Source: Microvirga subterranea
Lineage (GTDB): Bacteria > Pseudomonadota > Alphaproteobacteria > Rhizobiales > Beijerinckiaceae
NCBI RefSeq assembly: GCF_003350535.1
Contig: NZ_QQBB01000004.1
Coordinates: forward strand, 231,384 to 295,383
Direction: 5' to 3'
DNA length: 64,000 nucleotides
The position numbers were made by a program, and so were the translations under genes. Below are positions 24,615 to 32,819 of the stretch, piece by piece (the stretch's first letter is position 1; each line of letters begins with the position of its first letter). The notes below the pieces were generated by a model. That model had not been told where the DNA came from. It saw only the letters and a list, made by a program, of their open reading frames with translations, and did no database searches.

Positions 24615-24713
24615 AAGAACTTTCGGAAAGGGTTAACGCTTGATTTCTGCTGCCTTGCGACCGCCGGACCCGCAGAGAGCTACGCGCAAGCCTTCCCCCG
24701 GGTCGACCTGCAA

Positions 24714-24745
24714 CAAAAAAAGGCGCCGGCTTTCAGGCCGGCGCC
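24714..24745 (-). terminator. Rho-independent terminator of the YqjD-like gene
   Basis: A nine-base perfect GC stem (arms 24722-24730 and 24737-24745) with a six-base loop, followed on the minus strand by a run of seven T. It begins 25 bases after the stop of the gene ending at 24770. Confidence 0.9.
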
Positions 24746-24769
24746 TTCTTGGAGGAAATCCTCGACACG

Positions 24770-25561
24770 TTAGTGTCGGTTCGAACCAGGCTGATCCGGC
24801 CTGAACTCACTTTCGTGCTTGCTGAAGCGCGGATCTTCGCCGCTGAAGGCCTCTTCCACGTACTCGCGGCCCATGTTGGTCGCCTCGCGGGCATAGCGAA
24901 GTCCCTGGTTTCGGACCTCGTCGGCCCATTCGCCGAAGACCTCGTCTTCCCGACGCGTCCGAGGAAGCAGCGCACCGATCAGCAGGCCGGCCGCGAGCCC
25001 CACGAGACCGACAACCATCGGGTTCTCGGCAACGTAGCTCTGGACGCTGCCACGGGCACTGCCGAACGCCCGCGTCGAACGATCGCGCATGTCGCTCATC
25101 CGGCCCGCCTGACCCTCATATGTATCCGATGCCCAGTCGGAGACGCGCTCGTAGGTGTCCTGGGCCCAGTCGGCCGCGCCCTCGTAGGCCTCGCCCGCGC
25201 GCTGACGAACCTGATCGGCCGCATCACGGACGCGCTCGCCTGCCTGGGAAGCGCCCTGCTGCGCCCTGTCGGCCATGGAGCCGGACTGCCCCTGCGACGA
25301 CTGACCGGTTCTCTCCTGGCCCGATTGGCCAGACGATTGCGACCTGTCCGACCCCTGTCCGCCGAGCGGCTTGGAGGTGTGCGATGCAAGCGTCGCGCTC
25401 TGGGCGGATTTGTTCTCGTCATGAGCGTGCGGCATCGGAGGCTGGCCCACATTGCCGACGGAGGTGCCGGCTGAAATCTTACCGCCTGCACCCGTATCGC
25501 CCCCGGCCGGGCGCTTGTCGTTCGTCGAGTTTTTGCCGGTTTCGTTCTTGGGGTCAGCCAT
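24770..25561 (-). CDS. Low-complexity protein with C-terminal membrane anchor (YqjD/ElaB-like)
   Basis: A 263-residue protein. Residues 1-95 are disordered and rich in Ser, Gly, Gln and Lys; residues about 95-175 are amphipathic helices with repeated Ala, Gln, Tyr and Trp, resembling LEA/apolipoprotein-like segments. Then comes a GxxxG-type membrane helix (ENPMVVGLVGLAAGLLIGALL) and a 60-residue polar tail. The helix plus preceding coil resembles the ribosome-associated inner-membrane proteins YqjD/ElaB, which are induced in stationary phase. It is the last gene of the four-gene membrane cluster starting at 26964. Confidence 0.7.
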   Translation of the reverse strand: MADPKNETGKNSTNDKRPAGGDTGAGGKISAGTSVGNVGQPPMPHAHDENKSAQSATLASHTSKPLGGQGSDRSQSSGQSGQERTGQSSQGQSGSMADRAQQGASQAGERVRDAADQVRQRAGEAYEGAADWAQDTYERVSDWASDTYEGQAGRMSDMRDRSTRAFGSARGSVQSYVAENPMVVGLVGLAAGLLIGALLPRTRREDEVFGEWADEVRNQGLRYAREATNMGREYVEEAFSGEDPRFSKHESEFRPDQPGSNRH

Positions 25562-25582
25562 CGGAAGCTCCTGTTGGATTCG

Positions 25583-26014
25583 TCAAATGCGGGAAGTCAC
25601 GGGGCGATGAGGATCGAAGGGATCGTCCGCCGACTGCAGCGTCGTGGCTCCTGGAGCATAGACGCGCGTATCGAGTGGCCTGGCGCCGAGCGGCTCGGGA
25701 TCGAGCGGCTCCGTGATGAAGTCGGGCTCGGAGACGAGCCGAGGCGCCGGACGAGGCCGTGGCTGAGGCCGGCCGAGACGATGAACCAGAAGGCCTATTC
25801 CGGCAGCGATGAGCATGACGGGAACAGGATTCCGGCGGATGGTCAGCAGGACATTGTCGAAGAGCGGCGCAAATTGGCCGGCTCTCGCCGTCCCTAGCAT
25901 GTCGTCAACGACGCCGGAGACTGTCATCTTGTCTTGGAGCCGGTCGATCGTCAGATCGAGCTTGGCTCGGCTTTGCTCGATGTCTTTTTCGAGTTCGCGC
26001 AGGTCTTGTGTCAT
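25583..26014 (-). CDS. DUF3618-domain membrane protein
   Basis: A 143-residue protein. The first half LRELEKDIEQSRAKLDLTIDRLQDKM is the conserved coil of DUF3618. A single membrane helix RNPVPVMLIAAGIGLLVHRL follows, then a Pro/Arg-rich tail with an (RP)n-like stretch. Its start overlaps the stop of the YqjE-like gene (ATGA), so the two are translationally coupled. DUF3618 proteins often sit beside YqjE- and YqjD-like genes, as here. Function unknown; probably inner-membrane stress-related. Confidence 0.82.
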   Translation of the reverse strand: MTQDLRELEKDIEQSRAKLDLTIDRLQDKMTVSGVVDDMLGTARAGQFAPLFDNVLLTIRRNPVPVMLIAAGIGLLVHRLGRPQPRPRPAPRLVSEPDFITEPLDPEPLGARPLDTRVYAPGATTLQSADDPFDPHRPVTSRI

Positions 26015-26406
26015 CCCGTGACCCTTTCGGACAGCACCTCGGCGTCACGCTTCAGCGAGCGTACGGTTCTCTGCGGCGCGAGGGTGGATGCCGACATAGC
26101 GTGGCGTCCGTAGAGACCGAGGCCGATCGCGATCACCGCCATGATGCCGCCGACGATCAAGGCGGCGAGCGCCTCGGAATGCACCACCGTCGCCAGCCAG
26201 TTCACCAGCGCGTCGGTGAACAGCATGATGGCGGCGATCGCGAAGATCGCAGCGACCACCACCATGGCGAGGCCGATGAAGATCGTCCGCACGTTCTGGG
26301 TCATCTCGTTGCGAAAGAGTGCGAACTCCTTCTGGGCAAGATCGGTCGATTCCCGCAGAGCCTCGCCGACGAGGCCCTGGATGGTCTGGTTGCCGTTTGC
26401 TGACAT
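26011..26406 (-). CDS. YqjE-like / DUF1469 holin-superfamily membrane protein
   Basis: A 131-residue inner-membrane protein. The N-terminal QGLVGEALRESTDLAQKEFALF and two long hydrophobic helices (about residues 40-65 and 75-97) define the DUF1469 (actinobacterial holin III / YqjE) family. The name is structural: this is not a phage gene. Start: ATG with GGAG seven bases upstream, preferred over a GTG two codons earlier. It is the middle of the membrane cluster. Confidence 0.83.
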   Translation of the reverse strand: MSANGNQTIQGLVGEALRESTDLAQKEFALFRNEMTQNVRTIFIGLAMVVVAAIFAIAAIMLFTDALVNWLATVVHSEALAALIVGGIMAVIAIGLGLYGRHAMSASTLAPQRTVRSLKRDAEVLSERVTG

Positions 26407-26418
26407 CGACACTCTCCG

Positions 26419-26964
26419 TCAGGCGTTGCCTCGAGCCTGCGGTCCCGGCCCCTGACGGGATCGATCCCGTCCGGTGCGAGACGTGCGGGGAATGACCTGA
26501 TCCTGCCTGAGATCCTCCGCCGTGCTCTTGATGAAGCGGGCGGCGACAAAGCCGATCGCGGCCGAGACGGCGGCGACCGTCGCCGGACGACGACGGGCCA
26601 TGTCCTCGAAGTCGTTGAAGATGTCCGCGAAGCTGCGCTCGCGAATGGTGCCGGCCAGAGTTTCGAGGCCCTCGGCGGCGCTGTCGACGACGGCCCGAAT
26701 GTTCGGGCGCTCCTCGAACGAGCTTGTCGACTCTCTCAGCGAGGTGGCGAAATCTGCAACCGACTGGGCGATATCGTCCTTGCGGCGCTCGGCGTAGTCG
26801 CTGGCCTGATCGCGCGCCGCATCGATGAAGTGGCGCCCGCGCTCGACCGCGGCGCCAGCCATGTCACTGACGTCGTCCCGCAGGCTATCCCAATCTTCGC
26901 CGTGCACGTCGTGCTGGCTGTTGCTGCTGCTGTTCTGCTGTCCCATCTGCTGTCCCACGCCCAT
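26419..26964 (-). CDS. DUF883-like helical membrane protein, first gene of the stress cluster
   Basis: A 181-residue protein. A Gln/Ser-rich N-terminus leads into 90 residues of amphipathic helix (DDVSDMAGAAVERGRHFIDAARDQ), then a short hydrophobic segment RRPATVAAVSAAIGFVAARFI near residue 140 and an Arg/Pro-rich tail. The layout resembles the YqjD/ElaB DUF883 group but with only a weak anchor. Start: ATG with AGAGG six bases upstream; a TTG two codons earlier is rejected. It follows an EcfG-type promoter and probably heads an operon of four genes. Confidence 0.72.
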   Translation of the reverse strand: MGVGQQMGQQNSSSNSQHDVHGEDWDSLRDDVSDMAGAAVERGRHFIDAARDQASDYAERRKDDIAQSVADFATSLRESTSSFEERPNIRAVVDSAAEGLETLAGTIRERSFADIFNDFEDMARRRPATVAAVSAAIGFVAARFIKSTAEDLRQDQVIPRTSRTGRDRSRQGPGPQARGNA

Positions 26965-26992
26965 GGTCAACCTCTTTCAATCGTGAGGAAGT

Positions 26993-27017
26993 AACCACCA
27001 GAAGCGCAGCAGGTTCC
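26993..27017 (-). promoter_or_regulatory. EcfG-like promoter for the four-gene membrane cluster
   Basis: On the minus strand GGAAC at 27017-27013, 16 bases, then GGTT (CGTT in the consensus) ending at 26993. One mismatch in the -10; start codon 29 bases downstream. Confidence 0.6.
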
Positions 27018-27134
27018 GCCCCCTGCAAGGCACCTGGAGCATATGCCTAGGAGCATTCCTCTGAACTGCAACGTTTGGGCGAGGCCAACGTTCATTTCAG
27101 AGACGACAAGCCTAACCCGAGCGAGTGCTTTCCA

Positions 27135-28127
27135 ATGGACGATACGGTCCTGTCGCGCGTGAACGAGCACAGAGCCGACGAGGAAGGTCGCGGGCGGGCG
27201 GCCGCGCAGCCTCATCACATCCCATGGCTCGGATGGAGGGACATTCTCCTTCGCCTCAGGGATGGGATCGCGCGGGACCGGATCGGCACCATCGCGGCCG
27301 GCACGACCTTTTTCCTTCTGCTCTCTCTCGTGCCCTCGCTTGCGGCTCTCGTGTCGCTTTACGGCCTCGTCGCCGATCCGGCCACGATCGGCGATCACTT
27401 GGCGCTGCTGCGGGGATACGTGCCGCCGGGGCTGCTCGAACTCGTCGAGGGGGAGTTGCACCGCCTCACCGCCAACCGGAGCAGCACCCTCGGGCTCGGT
27501 TTCGCCGTTGGCATTCTGGTGGCCTTGTGGAGCGCCAACAGCGGCATGAAGGCTCTGCTCGACTCGCTGAACGTCGCCTATGGAGAAGCGGAGGAGAGAG
27601 GTTTCCTGAAGCTCCTCGGCGTGTCGATCAGCTTTACCCTCGGGGCGATCATGTTTTTTGTGGTCGCCCTCAATCTTATGATCGGGGTTCCGCTGGTCAT
27701 TCGCTTTCTGCCTCTCGGCCCCGTCGGAGACCTCCTGCTGGCCATTCTGCCGGCGCTTGTGATGTTCGCGGCAGCGGTGCTCGGCCTGGCGATGCTCTAC
27801 CGGTTCGGCCCCAGCCGCGCCAAAGCGAAATGGCGCTGGATCACCCCCGGTTCGCTGGCGGCGGCCGTCCTCTGGCTCATCGGCTCCATCCTCTTCTCCT
27901 GGTACGTTTCCACCTGGAGCAACTACTCGGCCACATATGGGTCTCTCGGAACCCTGATCGGCGTCATGATGTGGATCTATCTGTCGATGTGGGTGGTGCT
28001 GATCGGTGCGGAGCTCAATGCCCAGATCGAACATCAGACGGCGCAGGACACCACCCTCGGGCCGGATCGTCCTCTGGGCGAGCGTGGGGCCTTCATGGCC
28101 GATCATGTCGGGCAGGCACAGGGCTGA
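27135..28127 (+). CDS. YihY/virulence-factor-BrkB-family inner-membrane protein
   Basis: A 330-residue protein with six hydrophobic helices. The N-terminal DGIARDRIGTIAAGTTFFLLLSLVPSLAAL is the family signature, followed by LWSANSGMKALLDSLNVAY and, in the last third, TWSNYSATYGSLGTLIGVMMWIYLS. Members were once misnamed ribonuclease BN; their real role is unknown. The ATG was taken because it is the first after the divergent promoter region, though its ribosome site is weak. It is divergent from the membrane cluster; I see no EcfG box on its own strand. Confidence 0.88.
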   Translation: MDDTVLSRVNEHRADEEGRGRAAAQPHHIPWLGWRDILLRLRDGIARDRIGTIAAGTTFFLLLSLVPSLAALVSLYGLVADPATIGDHLALLRGYVPPGLLELVEGELHRLTANRSSTLGLGFAVGILVALWSANSGMKALLDSLNVAYGEAEERGFLKLLGVSISFTLGAIMFFVVALNLMIGVPLVIRFLPLGPVGDLLLAILPALVMFAAAVLGLAMLYRFGPSRAKAKWRWITPGSLAAAVLWLIGSILFSWYVSTWSNYSATYGSLGTLIGVMMWIYLSMWVVLIGAELNAQIEHQTAQDTTLGPDRPLGERGAFMADHVGQAQG

Positions 28128-28248
28128 GCTTGCCTGTCTCGGCTGTTCTTAAACTTACGATTGCGCGATTGAATATATACACCTATTAATTGATAAGCTT
28201 CCTCAGAGGCAATGCCTGACCTGTCGAAGCCATGGCCGGGCCGCGGCG

Positions 28249-28677
28249 ATGGGCCCGCTCATCGACATGCAACCTCTCGCGCTGATTTTCGGGATGACGC
28301 CATTGACGACACCTCCTCCTTTGGGCTCCTCGGAGCACTCTTCGGTCGAAGCCGACGCACGCGTGGCCCATGACACCAAGCCTCCTTTCATCAGGAACGA
28401 GAGCACAGGACTGCTTCCCGAGCGTCAGCCGGCATCGGGGACGGGCTCCTGTGTGGTAGAATTCCTCTACGAGGAGATGGCCGATGCCTGCCTTTCGCGG
28501 CTGAGGCAGTTCATTCCGAGCCTGCCTGCGATCACAAGGCTCCGGCTCTTTGCATTCATCCAGCTGCTTGAGGCGCCGGAGGCGCTGGGGGCGACCCTGT
28601 CGTGCGAAGCACCGGGAGGTCTTCGGCTCACCCTCATGACGACGCAGGATGGAAGAGAGGCGCCGCTTCCGGAATGA
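28249..28677 (+). CDS. Possible hypothetical protein
   Basis: A 142-residue frame. The C-terminal half (VVEFLYEEMADACLSRLRQF onward) has GC-rich third codon positions and looks protein-like, whereas the N-terminal half does not. No ribosome site is seen before the ATG, and the true start may be internal, near 28478. No homologous family recognised. It may be a decayed or spurious gene. Confidence 0.3.
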   Translation: MGPLIDMQPLALIFGMTPLTTPPPLGSSEHSSVEADARVAHDTKPPFIRNESTGLLPERQPASGTGSCVVEFLYEEMADACLSRLRQFIPSLPAITRLRLFAFIQLLEAPEALGATLSCEAPGGLRLTLMTTQDGREAPLPE

Positions 28678-28699
28678 CCCTGTTCACCGGGCAAACGAA

Positions 28700-28727
28700 G
28701 AATGCCCCGCCTGGAGGCGAGGCATTC
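28700..28727 (-). terminator. Hairpin after the DUF892 gene
   Basis: An imperfect stem with GAATGCC pairing GGCATTC and an inner GCC/GGC pair, 28 bases after the stop of the DUF892 gene. The T run that follows on the minus strand is interrupted, so termination is plausible rather than certain. Confidence 0.45.
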
Positions 28728-28754
28728 GAAGACTGACTTTCCGAAAGGGAAGGA

Positions 28755-29249
28755 TCAGGCGGCCTTGGTGTTGACCCGGGCCTCTGCAAGGCGGGTCAGC
28801 AGCTCGTCGGTCTTCTTCTCCTCCTGGAGATTCTGGTCGATCAGGCGCGCCGCGTCCGCCATGCCCAGCTCGCCGGCCCAAGTCTTCAGGGAGCCGTAGC
28901 GGGTGATCTCGTAGTGCTCCACCGCCTGGGCGGCGGCGAGGATGCCGGCGTCGAGGGCCACGCTGTCGGCAAAGTCTTCCATGACCTCCTTGCCTTCCTC
29001 GATGATGCCGTTGATGGCCTCGCACTGAACGCCGCGCGCAGCCTTGCCGAGCATCTTGAAGACCTCTTCCAGGCGCTCGATCTGCCCTTCGGTCTCCTCG
29101 CGGTGCATTTCGAAAGCGTTCTTCAGCTCTTCCGACTCGGCGGCCTTCGCCATCTTCGGCAGAGACTTCAGGATCTGCTTCTCGGCGTAGTAGACGTCCT
29201 TAAGGGTGTGAAGGAAGAGGTCTTCTAGGGTCTTTTCCTTGGCTGCCAT
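28755..29249 (-). CDS. DUF892 ferritin-like protein (YciE family), copy 1
   Basis: A 164-residue four-helix-bundle protein. KTLEDLFLHTLKDVYYAEKQILKSLPKM, EMHREETEGQIERLEEVF and QAVEHYEITRYGSLKTWAGEL contain the Glu/His pairs that build a di-iron site in this family. YciE/YciF-type proteins are stress-induced in many bacteria. Start: ATG with GGAG ten bases upstream. An exact EcfG-type promoter lies 32 bases before it. A paralogue at 53439-53942 shares the architecture and promoter type. Confidence 0.92.
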   Translation of the reverse strand: MAAKEKTLEDLFLHTLKDVYYAEKQILKSLPKMAKAAESEELKNAFEMHREETEGQIERLEEVFKMLGKAARGVQCEAINGIIEEGKEVMEDFADSVALDAGILAAAQAVEHYEITRYGSLKTWAGELGMADAARLIDQNLQEEKKTDELLTRLAEARVNTKAA

Positions 29250-29280
29250 GATGAGAACTCCTGTGGCTGAGAGTGGACTC

Positions 29281-29305
29281 AACGACGGCCAAGGTTGGAG
29301 GTTCC
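29281..29305 (-). promoter_or_regulatory. EcfG-type promoter for DUF892 copy 1
   Basis: GGAAC at 29305-29301, a 16-base spacer, CGTT at 29284-29281 on the minus strand. A plus-strand EcfG-type box begins only 28 bases away, making a divergent pair. Confidence 0.78.
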
Positions 29306-29332
29306 GGGCCTGTCGGTGCGTCCAGCGCAAGG

Positions 29333-29358
29333 GGAACTTCGGAAGACCGCATGGCGTT
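29333..29358 (+). promoter_or_regulatory. EcfG-type promoter (17-base spacer) for the DUF2892-like gene
   Basis: GGAAC at 29333-29337, 17 bases, CGTT at 29355-29358. The proposed TTG start lies at 29388. Confidence 0.65.
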
Positions 29359-29387
29359 CGGCTCAGGCTGACCTGAAGGAGACTATC

Positions 29388-29651
29388 TTGAGCAATCCCT
29401 ATTCGTCCCGGACCGAGTCGCACTCGGAGACGGAACAGAATCTGACGACCGCCGAACGCGCTGCCTATATCGTGGCCGGCCTCGGCCTCGCCGCCGTCGG
29501 CGCGAAGCCACGCCCCAACCCTCTGTTGAATGTCGTCGCCCTGCTGGGCGGCTCCTACCTCGCCTGGAGAGGCTATGTCGGCAACTGTCCCGTCAAGGCT
29601 GCTCTCGTGGGCCCGGACGGCATTTCCGGCCACCTGACGCACCGCAGCTGA
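29388..29651 (+). CDS. Small DUF2892-like (YgaP-type) membrane protein
   Basis: An 87-residue protein with two short hydrophobic segments (AAYIVAGLGLAAVGA and LLNVVALLGGSYLAWRGY) and the conserved GNCPVKAAL near the C-terminus, as in DUF2892/YgaP transmembrane domains. Start: TTG with a strong AAGGAG six bases upstream, giving MSNPYSSRTESHSE. A longer frame beginning before the promoter -10 is rejected. Divergent from the DUF892 gene and probably EcfG-controlled. Confidence 0.75.
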   Translation: MSNPYSSRTESHSETEQNLTTAERAAYIVAGLGLAAVGAKPRPNPLLNVVALLGGSYLAWRGYVGNCPVKAALVGPDGISGHLTHRS

Positions 29652-29721
29652 CAGAAAAGCCTGCGGACCTTCGCCGGAGGGCGGCGGTCCGCAGGCTCGA
29701 AGGATGGTCGATCTGTCGTGA

Positions 29722-29988
29722 TCAGTAGGTGGTGGTGGAGCGGCGTCCGGCGATCATGCCGTAAATGAAGAGCACAATCACGGCGCCGACGACCGCACCG
29801 ATAAGCCCAGCCCCCTCGTCCGCCCGGTACCAGCCGATCGCCTGACCGAGATAGGTCGCCACGAAGGCGCCGACGATGCCGAGGATGGTGGTGAGGATGA
29901 AGCCCGACGGCTCGTTCCGTCCCGGCATGAGGAACTTGGCGATCACGCCCGCCACGAAGCCGATGATGATGGTCCAGATGATGCTCAT
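29722..29988 (-). CDS. GlsB/YeaQ/YmgE-family stress membrane protein
   Basis: An 88-residue protein with three hydrophobic helices and the typical blocks IIIGFVAGVIAKFLMPG, FILTTILGIVGAFVATYLG and GAVVGAVIVLFIYGMIAGRR. This transglycosylase-associated family is often induced by envelope or osmotic stress. The ATG at 29988 is the family start. An EcfG-like box with one mismatch lies upstream at 30047-30023. Confidence 0.92.
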   Translation of the reverse strand: MSIIWTIIIGFVAGVIAKFLMPGRNEPSGFILTTILGIVGAFVATYLGQAIGWYRADEGAGLIGAVVGAVIVLFIYGMIAGRRSTTTY

Positions 29989-30022
29989 GAGGTGACCCCT
30001 GCGAGTGTTGCCTGCACAGAGG

Positions 30023-30047
30023 AACGCGCACGAGCGGCTAAGGTTGC
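30023..30047 (-). promoter_or_regulatory. Near-consensus EcfG-type promoter for the GlsB-like gene
   Basis: GCAAC (GGAAC in the consensus) at 30047-30043, a 16-base spacer and CGTT at 30026-30023 on the minus strand. Confidence 0.5.
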
Positions 30048-30190
30048 GCTGGGCCGAATTTTTCCCGGCCGGGACCCTACGGCCTCCCGGGAGCTTCGGC
30101 GTTCGGAGCCCCCATGTCGCGGCCAACGGCCAAGCAGGCAGCCCAACAGTCCTGGCGGCCGGACGCCGGGATCAAGGCACCGCCCTCAAG

Positions 30191-30218
30191 CAAAATGCCC
30201 CGGTATGAGCCGGGGCAT
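30191..30218 (-). terminator. Terminator downstream of the RTX gene
   Basis: A nine-base GC-rich stem (ATGCCCCGG with CCGGGGCAT) around a six-base loop, followed on the minus strand by TTTTG. It starts 60 bases after the RTX stop. Confidence 0.7.
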
Positions 30219-30278
30219 CTTTCTCGATAGAGCTTATCTGGAGCGGGAGGGTCTGCTCGGCAGTCCCTCCACGGCTCA

Positions 30279-32819
30279 TCAGATGGTGAAGAAGTCGCTG
30301 TAGGTCAGCTTGAGGTTCTTCGACAGGGTCGCGATCTCGACCATCTTGCCGGCTCCCGACCCGTTCTCGTCGTAGTAGAGCTTGCCGGTCTTCTTGTTGT
30401 AGATCAGGTAGTCGTTAGCGTCCTTGGCCTTGTCGCCGACAGTGAAGAACGCGCGGCCGATCTTCGCCGGCTTGTCGATGGTGCCCTTCTTGCCGAGCTT
30501 CTTGAAGGCGGCGTTTTCGAGGTAGATGCTGTCGTCCCGGACGTTGAAGTCCGTGATCCGGTCGGCATGGGCCTTGTTCGGCTTGTAGTCGAACGCGAAC
30601 ACGTCCTTGCCGGCTCCACCCGCGAGAGCGTCCTTGCCCAGCCCGCCCCAGATCTGGTCGTCGCCGAAGCCGCCGCCCAGGACGTCGTTTCCGGTGCCGC
30701 CGACAAGGGTGTCGTTGCCGTTGTCGCCGAGGAGAATGTCGTCGCCGTCCTCGCCCAGCAGCCGGTCGTTGCCTTCGTCCCCGCTCAGGAGATCCGTGCC
30801 GGCGCCGCCGAGGAGGTAGTCGTTGTCGCCGCCGCCATAGATGGTGTCGTTGCCTTCGTCTCCCCTCAGGTAGTCGAGGCCCGCACCGCCGTTCAGGATG
30901 TCGTTGCCGCCGCCGCCGAAGATCGTGTCGCCGCTGGCGCCGCCATTGAGGGTGTTGTGATCTGCGTTGCCGAGCAGTGACGCAGCCCCGGTGCCGATAA
31001 AGTAGATGTTCTCGACATTGGCGAAATTAGCCAGATTGAGGCCCGCGGTCGAGTAGATGGTGTCGATGCCGCCGCCAGCCGCCTCGACGACGGCGTCATC
31101 GCCGTCGATGAAGTACGTGTCGTCGCCGGCGCCGCCCGCCATTGTGTCGCGACCCTCGCCGCCGGTGAGATTATCCGCACCATCGCCGCCTTCCAAAACG
31201 TCCGCTCCGATGCCGCCATCGAGAACGTCGTTGCCGGCGTCGCCACGGAGGACGTCAGCACCGGCTCCGCCGGTCATCACGTCCCCGTCGTTGCCGCCGT
31301 TGAGCAGATCGTCTCCGTCGTCCCCGTTCATGATGTCCGCGCCGGCGGCGCCGTGCAGCGTGTCGTTCCCGCCCCCACCAGACACGAAGTCGTTGCCGGC
31401 AAGACCCGAGAGTTCGTTCGCGGAACCGTCGCCGATGAGCGTGTCACCATGCTGCGACCCGATGACGTTTTCGACCCCTACATAAGTGTCGTCTTGGGCA
31501 TCGCCGGTGGCACCTCCACTGGCAAGGTACACAACCACGCCGCCCGCGGAGCGCTCATAGGTCACGACGTCAGTACCCGTGCCGCCGTCGAAGGCATCGG
31601 AGCCCTTGCCTGCAAAGAACTTGTCGTTGCCGCCGTGGCCGTTCAATTCGTTGCCGTTGTAGTCGGAGCCGGCGTAGATGTCATTGCCATTGGTGCCGTT
31701 GACCGTGACCTTATCGATACGGGCGTCGACAATGTTGGTCGAGATCCGAGTATTGCCTACCTTGTCATAGAAGCTGACCGCCAACCGGCCATCCGCCATT
31801 TCGGTGATGGAAGGCTCGTACTGACCCGATCCGTTACGGACAAGCGAGCCGACGAGAAGCGGATCGCTGACGGTGGTGCCATCAGCTTCGATCACTTTGA
31901 GGAAGATATCGCTGTTATCGTCTGCGATATTGGCCGTGGACGAGTAGACGACGGCAATGCGCCCGCCCTTCAACGCAACAGCATGAAAGTGGTCGCTTTC
32001 CGAGGCGCCAGTGCCACCGGCTGTTAGCACAGGGATCGACTTATCCACCGTGCCATCTGCCGCATAGGTCTTGACCTTGACGGTAGAGGCGTTCGTGTTG
32101 CCATATGCAACGGCAAAACGCCCACTGAGCGTGCCATCGGCGTTCTTCAAGGCAATGACGTCGCTGATCTCGCCATTGTCGGCAGTCACTTCATTGCTAA
32201 CAGGCGGATTGGTCCCAGAATCGACGATTCTGAAAAAGACATCACCGTTTCGCTCGTAGGTTACGACATGCTTCGTCGCCGAGATTTGCGTAACGTCTCC
32301 GAGCCTACCGGTCCCGATCGTCAAAGGGGTGGCGTTCACCAGGCTGCCATTCGGCGCCTGGAGGGCAAACTTGATCTCGGTCCCCTGCTTGTAAACCGTG
32401 ATGAAGCCCTGTCCACTCGGTCGCAGCGCGACGGATGGGACATCGTTGCCAGTTCCGACGACGAGCGTGACCGGATCCGGTGTAGCAGGTGCGCCATTGC
32501 TATCGTAAGCGCGGGATTTCACTGTGTATTGAGTGCCGACCTTCTCAACCCAACTCACGGCGAAACTGCCGTTATCTAGAACAACGATATCGCTACGCTC
32601 TTGCGCAGCTCCGTTCGTCGAAACAGGAATGCGGTCCCCTGGCACCTTCGCTCCGGCGCCGTCATAGCGCTGAAGGTAAAGGGAGTTGCCATCACGATAG
32701 AGAACCAGGTAGCCGCCATCGGGCAATGCGGCCACGACATCGTCGCCGACCGATGATGAGCCGGTGTTAGGGTTCCTGATGTAGACGGCTTCTTCAACGC
32801 CCCAGATCGCGAATGTCAT
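30279..32819 (-). CDS. RTX-family calcium-binding secreted protein
   Basis: An 846-residue protein. Residues about 1-370 form repeated beta-rich units (VALRPSGQGFITVYK-like), possibly a propeller, without catalytic motifs. Residues about 375-740 hold RTX nonapeptide repeats (GGxGxDxLx: GGAGADVLRGDAGNDVLDGG and many others) that bind calcium. The C-terminal 105 residues end in LTYSDFFTI, a hydrophobic tail as in type I secretion signals; no N-terminal signal peptide is seen. No protease or lipase domain is present, so an adhesin or S-layer-like role is more likely than a toxin. The ABC/MFP secretion genes are not in the window. Start: ATG with AAGGGGAT eight bases upstream. Confidence 0.9.
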   Translation of the reverse strand: MTFAIWGVEEAVYIRNPNTGSSSVGDDVVAALPDGGYLVLYRDGNSLYLQRYDGAGAKVPGDRIPVSTNGAAQERSDIVVLDNGSFAVSWVEKVGTQYTVKSRAYDSNGAPATPDPVTLVVGTGNDVPSVALRPSGQGFITVYKQGTEIKFALQAPNGSLVNATPLTIGTGRLGDVTQISATKHVVTYERNGDVFFRIVDSGTNPPVSNEVTADNGEISDVIALKNADGTLSGRFAVAYGNTNASTVKVKTYAADGTVDKSIPVLTAGGTGASESDHFHAVALKGGRIAVVYSSTANIADDNSDIFLKVIEADGTTVSDPLLVGSLVRNGSGQYEPSITEMADGRLAVSFYDKVGNTRISTNIVDARIDKVTVNGTNGNDIYAGSDYNGNELNGHGGNDKFFAGKGSDAFDGGTGTDVVTYERSAGGVVVYLASGGATGDAQDDTYVGVENVIGSQHGDTLIGDGSANELSGLAGNDFVSGGGGNDTLHGAAGADIMNGDDGDDLLNGGNDGDVMTGGAGADVLRGDAGNDVLDGGIGADVLEGGDGADNLTGGEGRDTMAGGAGDDTYFIDGDDAVVEAAGGGIDTIYSTAGLNLANFANVENIYFIGTGAASLLGNADHNTLNGGASGDTIFGGGGNDILNGGAGLDYLRGDEGNDTIYGGGDNDYLLGGAGTDLLSGDEGNDRLLGEDGDDILLGDNGNDTLVGGTGNDVLGGGFGDDQIWGGLGKDALAGGAGKDVFAFDYKPNKAHADRITDFNVRDDSIYLENAAFKKLGKKGTIDKPAKIGRAFFTVGDKAKDANDYLIYNKKTGKLYYDENGSGAGKMVEIATLSKNLKLTYSDFFTI

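Larger units (their letters stand above)
28128..28754. other. Gap between the yihY-like and DUF892 genes
   Basis: A 627-base stretch. Its first 75 bases contain a locally AT-rich patch (about 28140-28200). The middle holds one questionable reading frame (separate entry at 28249). Near the end is a hairpin at 28700-28727. No promoter or RNA gene is convincing. Confidence 0.4.

Noticed and set aside
26011-26406. Prophage holin
   Set aside because: The holin-superfamily label is structural. Neighbours are stress membrane proteins and no other phage gene is present.
30279-32819. CRISPR-like or tandem DNA repeat
   Set aside because: The repetitive look comes from RTX nonapeptide codons inside a reading frame; spacing is 27 bases with protein-level, not DNA-level, conservation.
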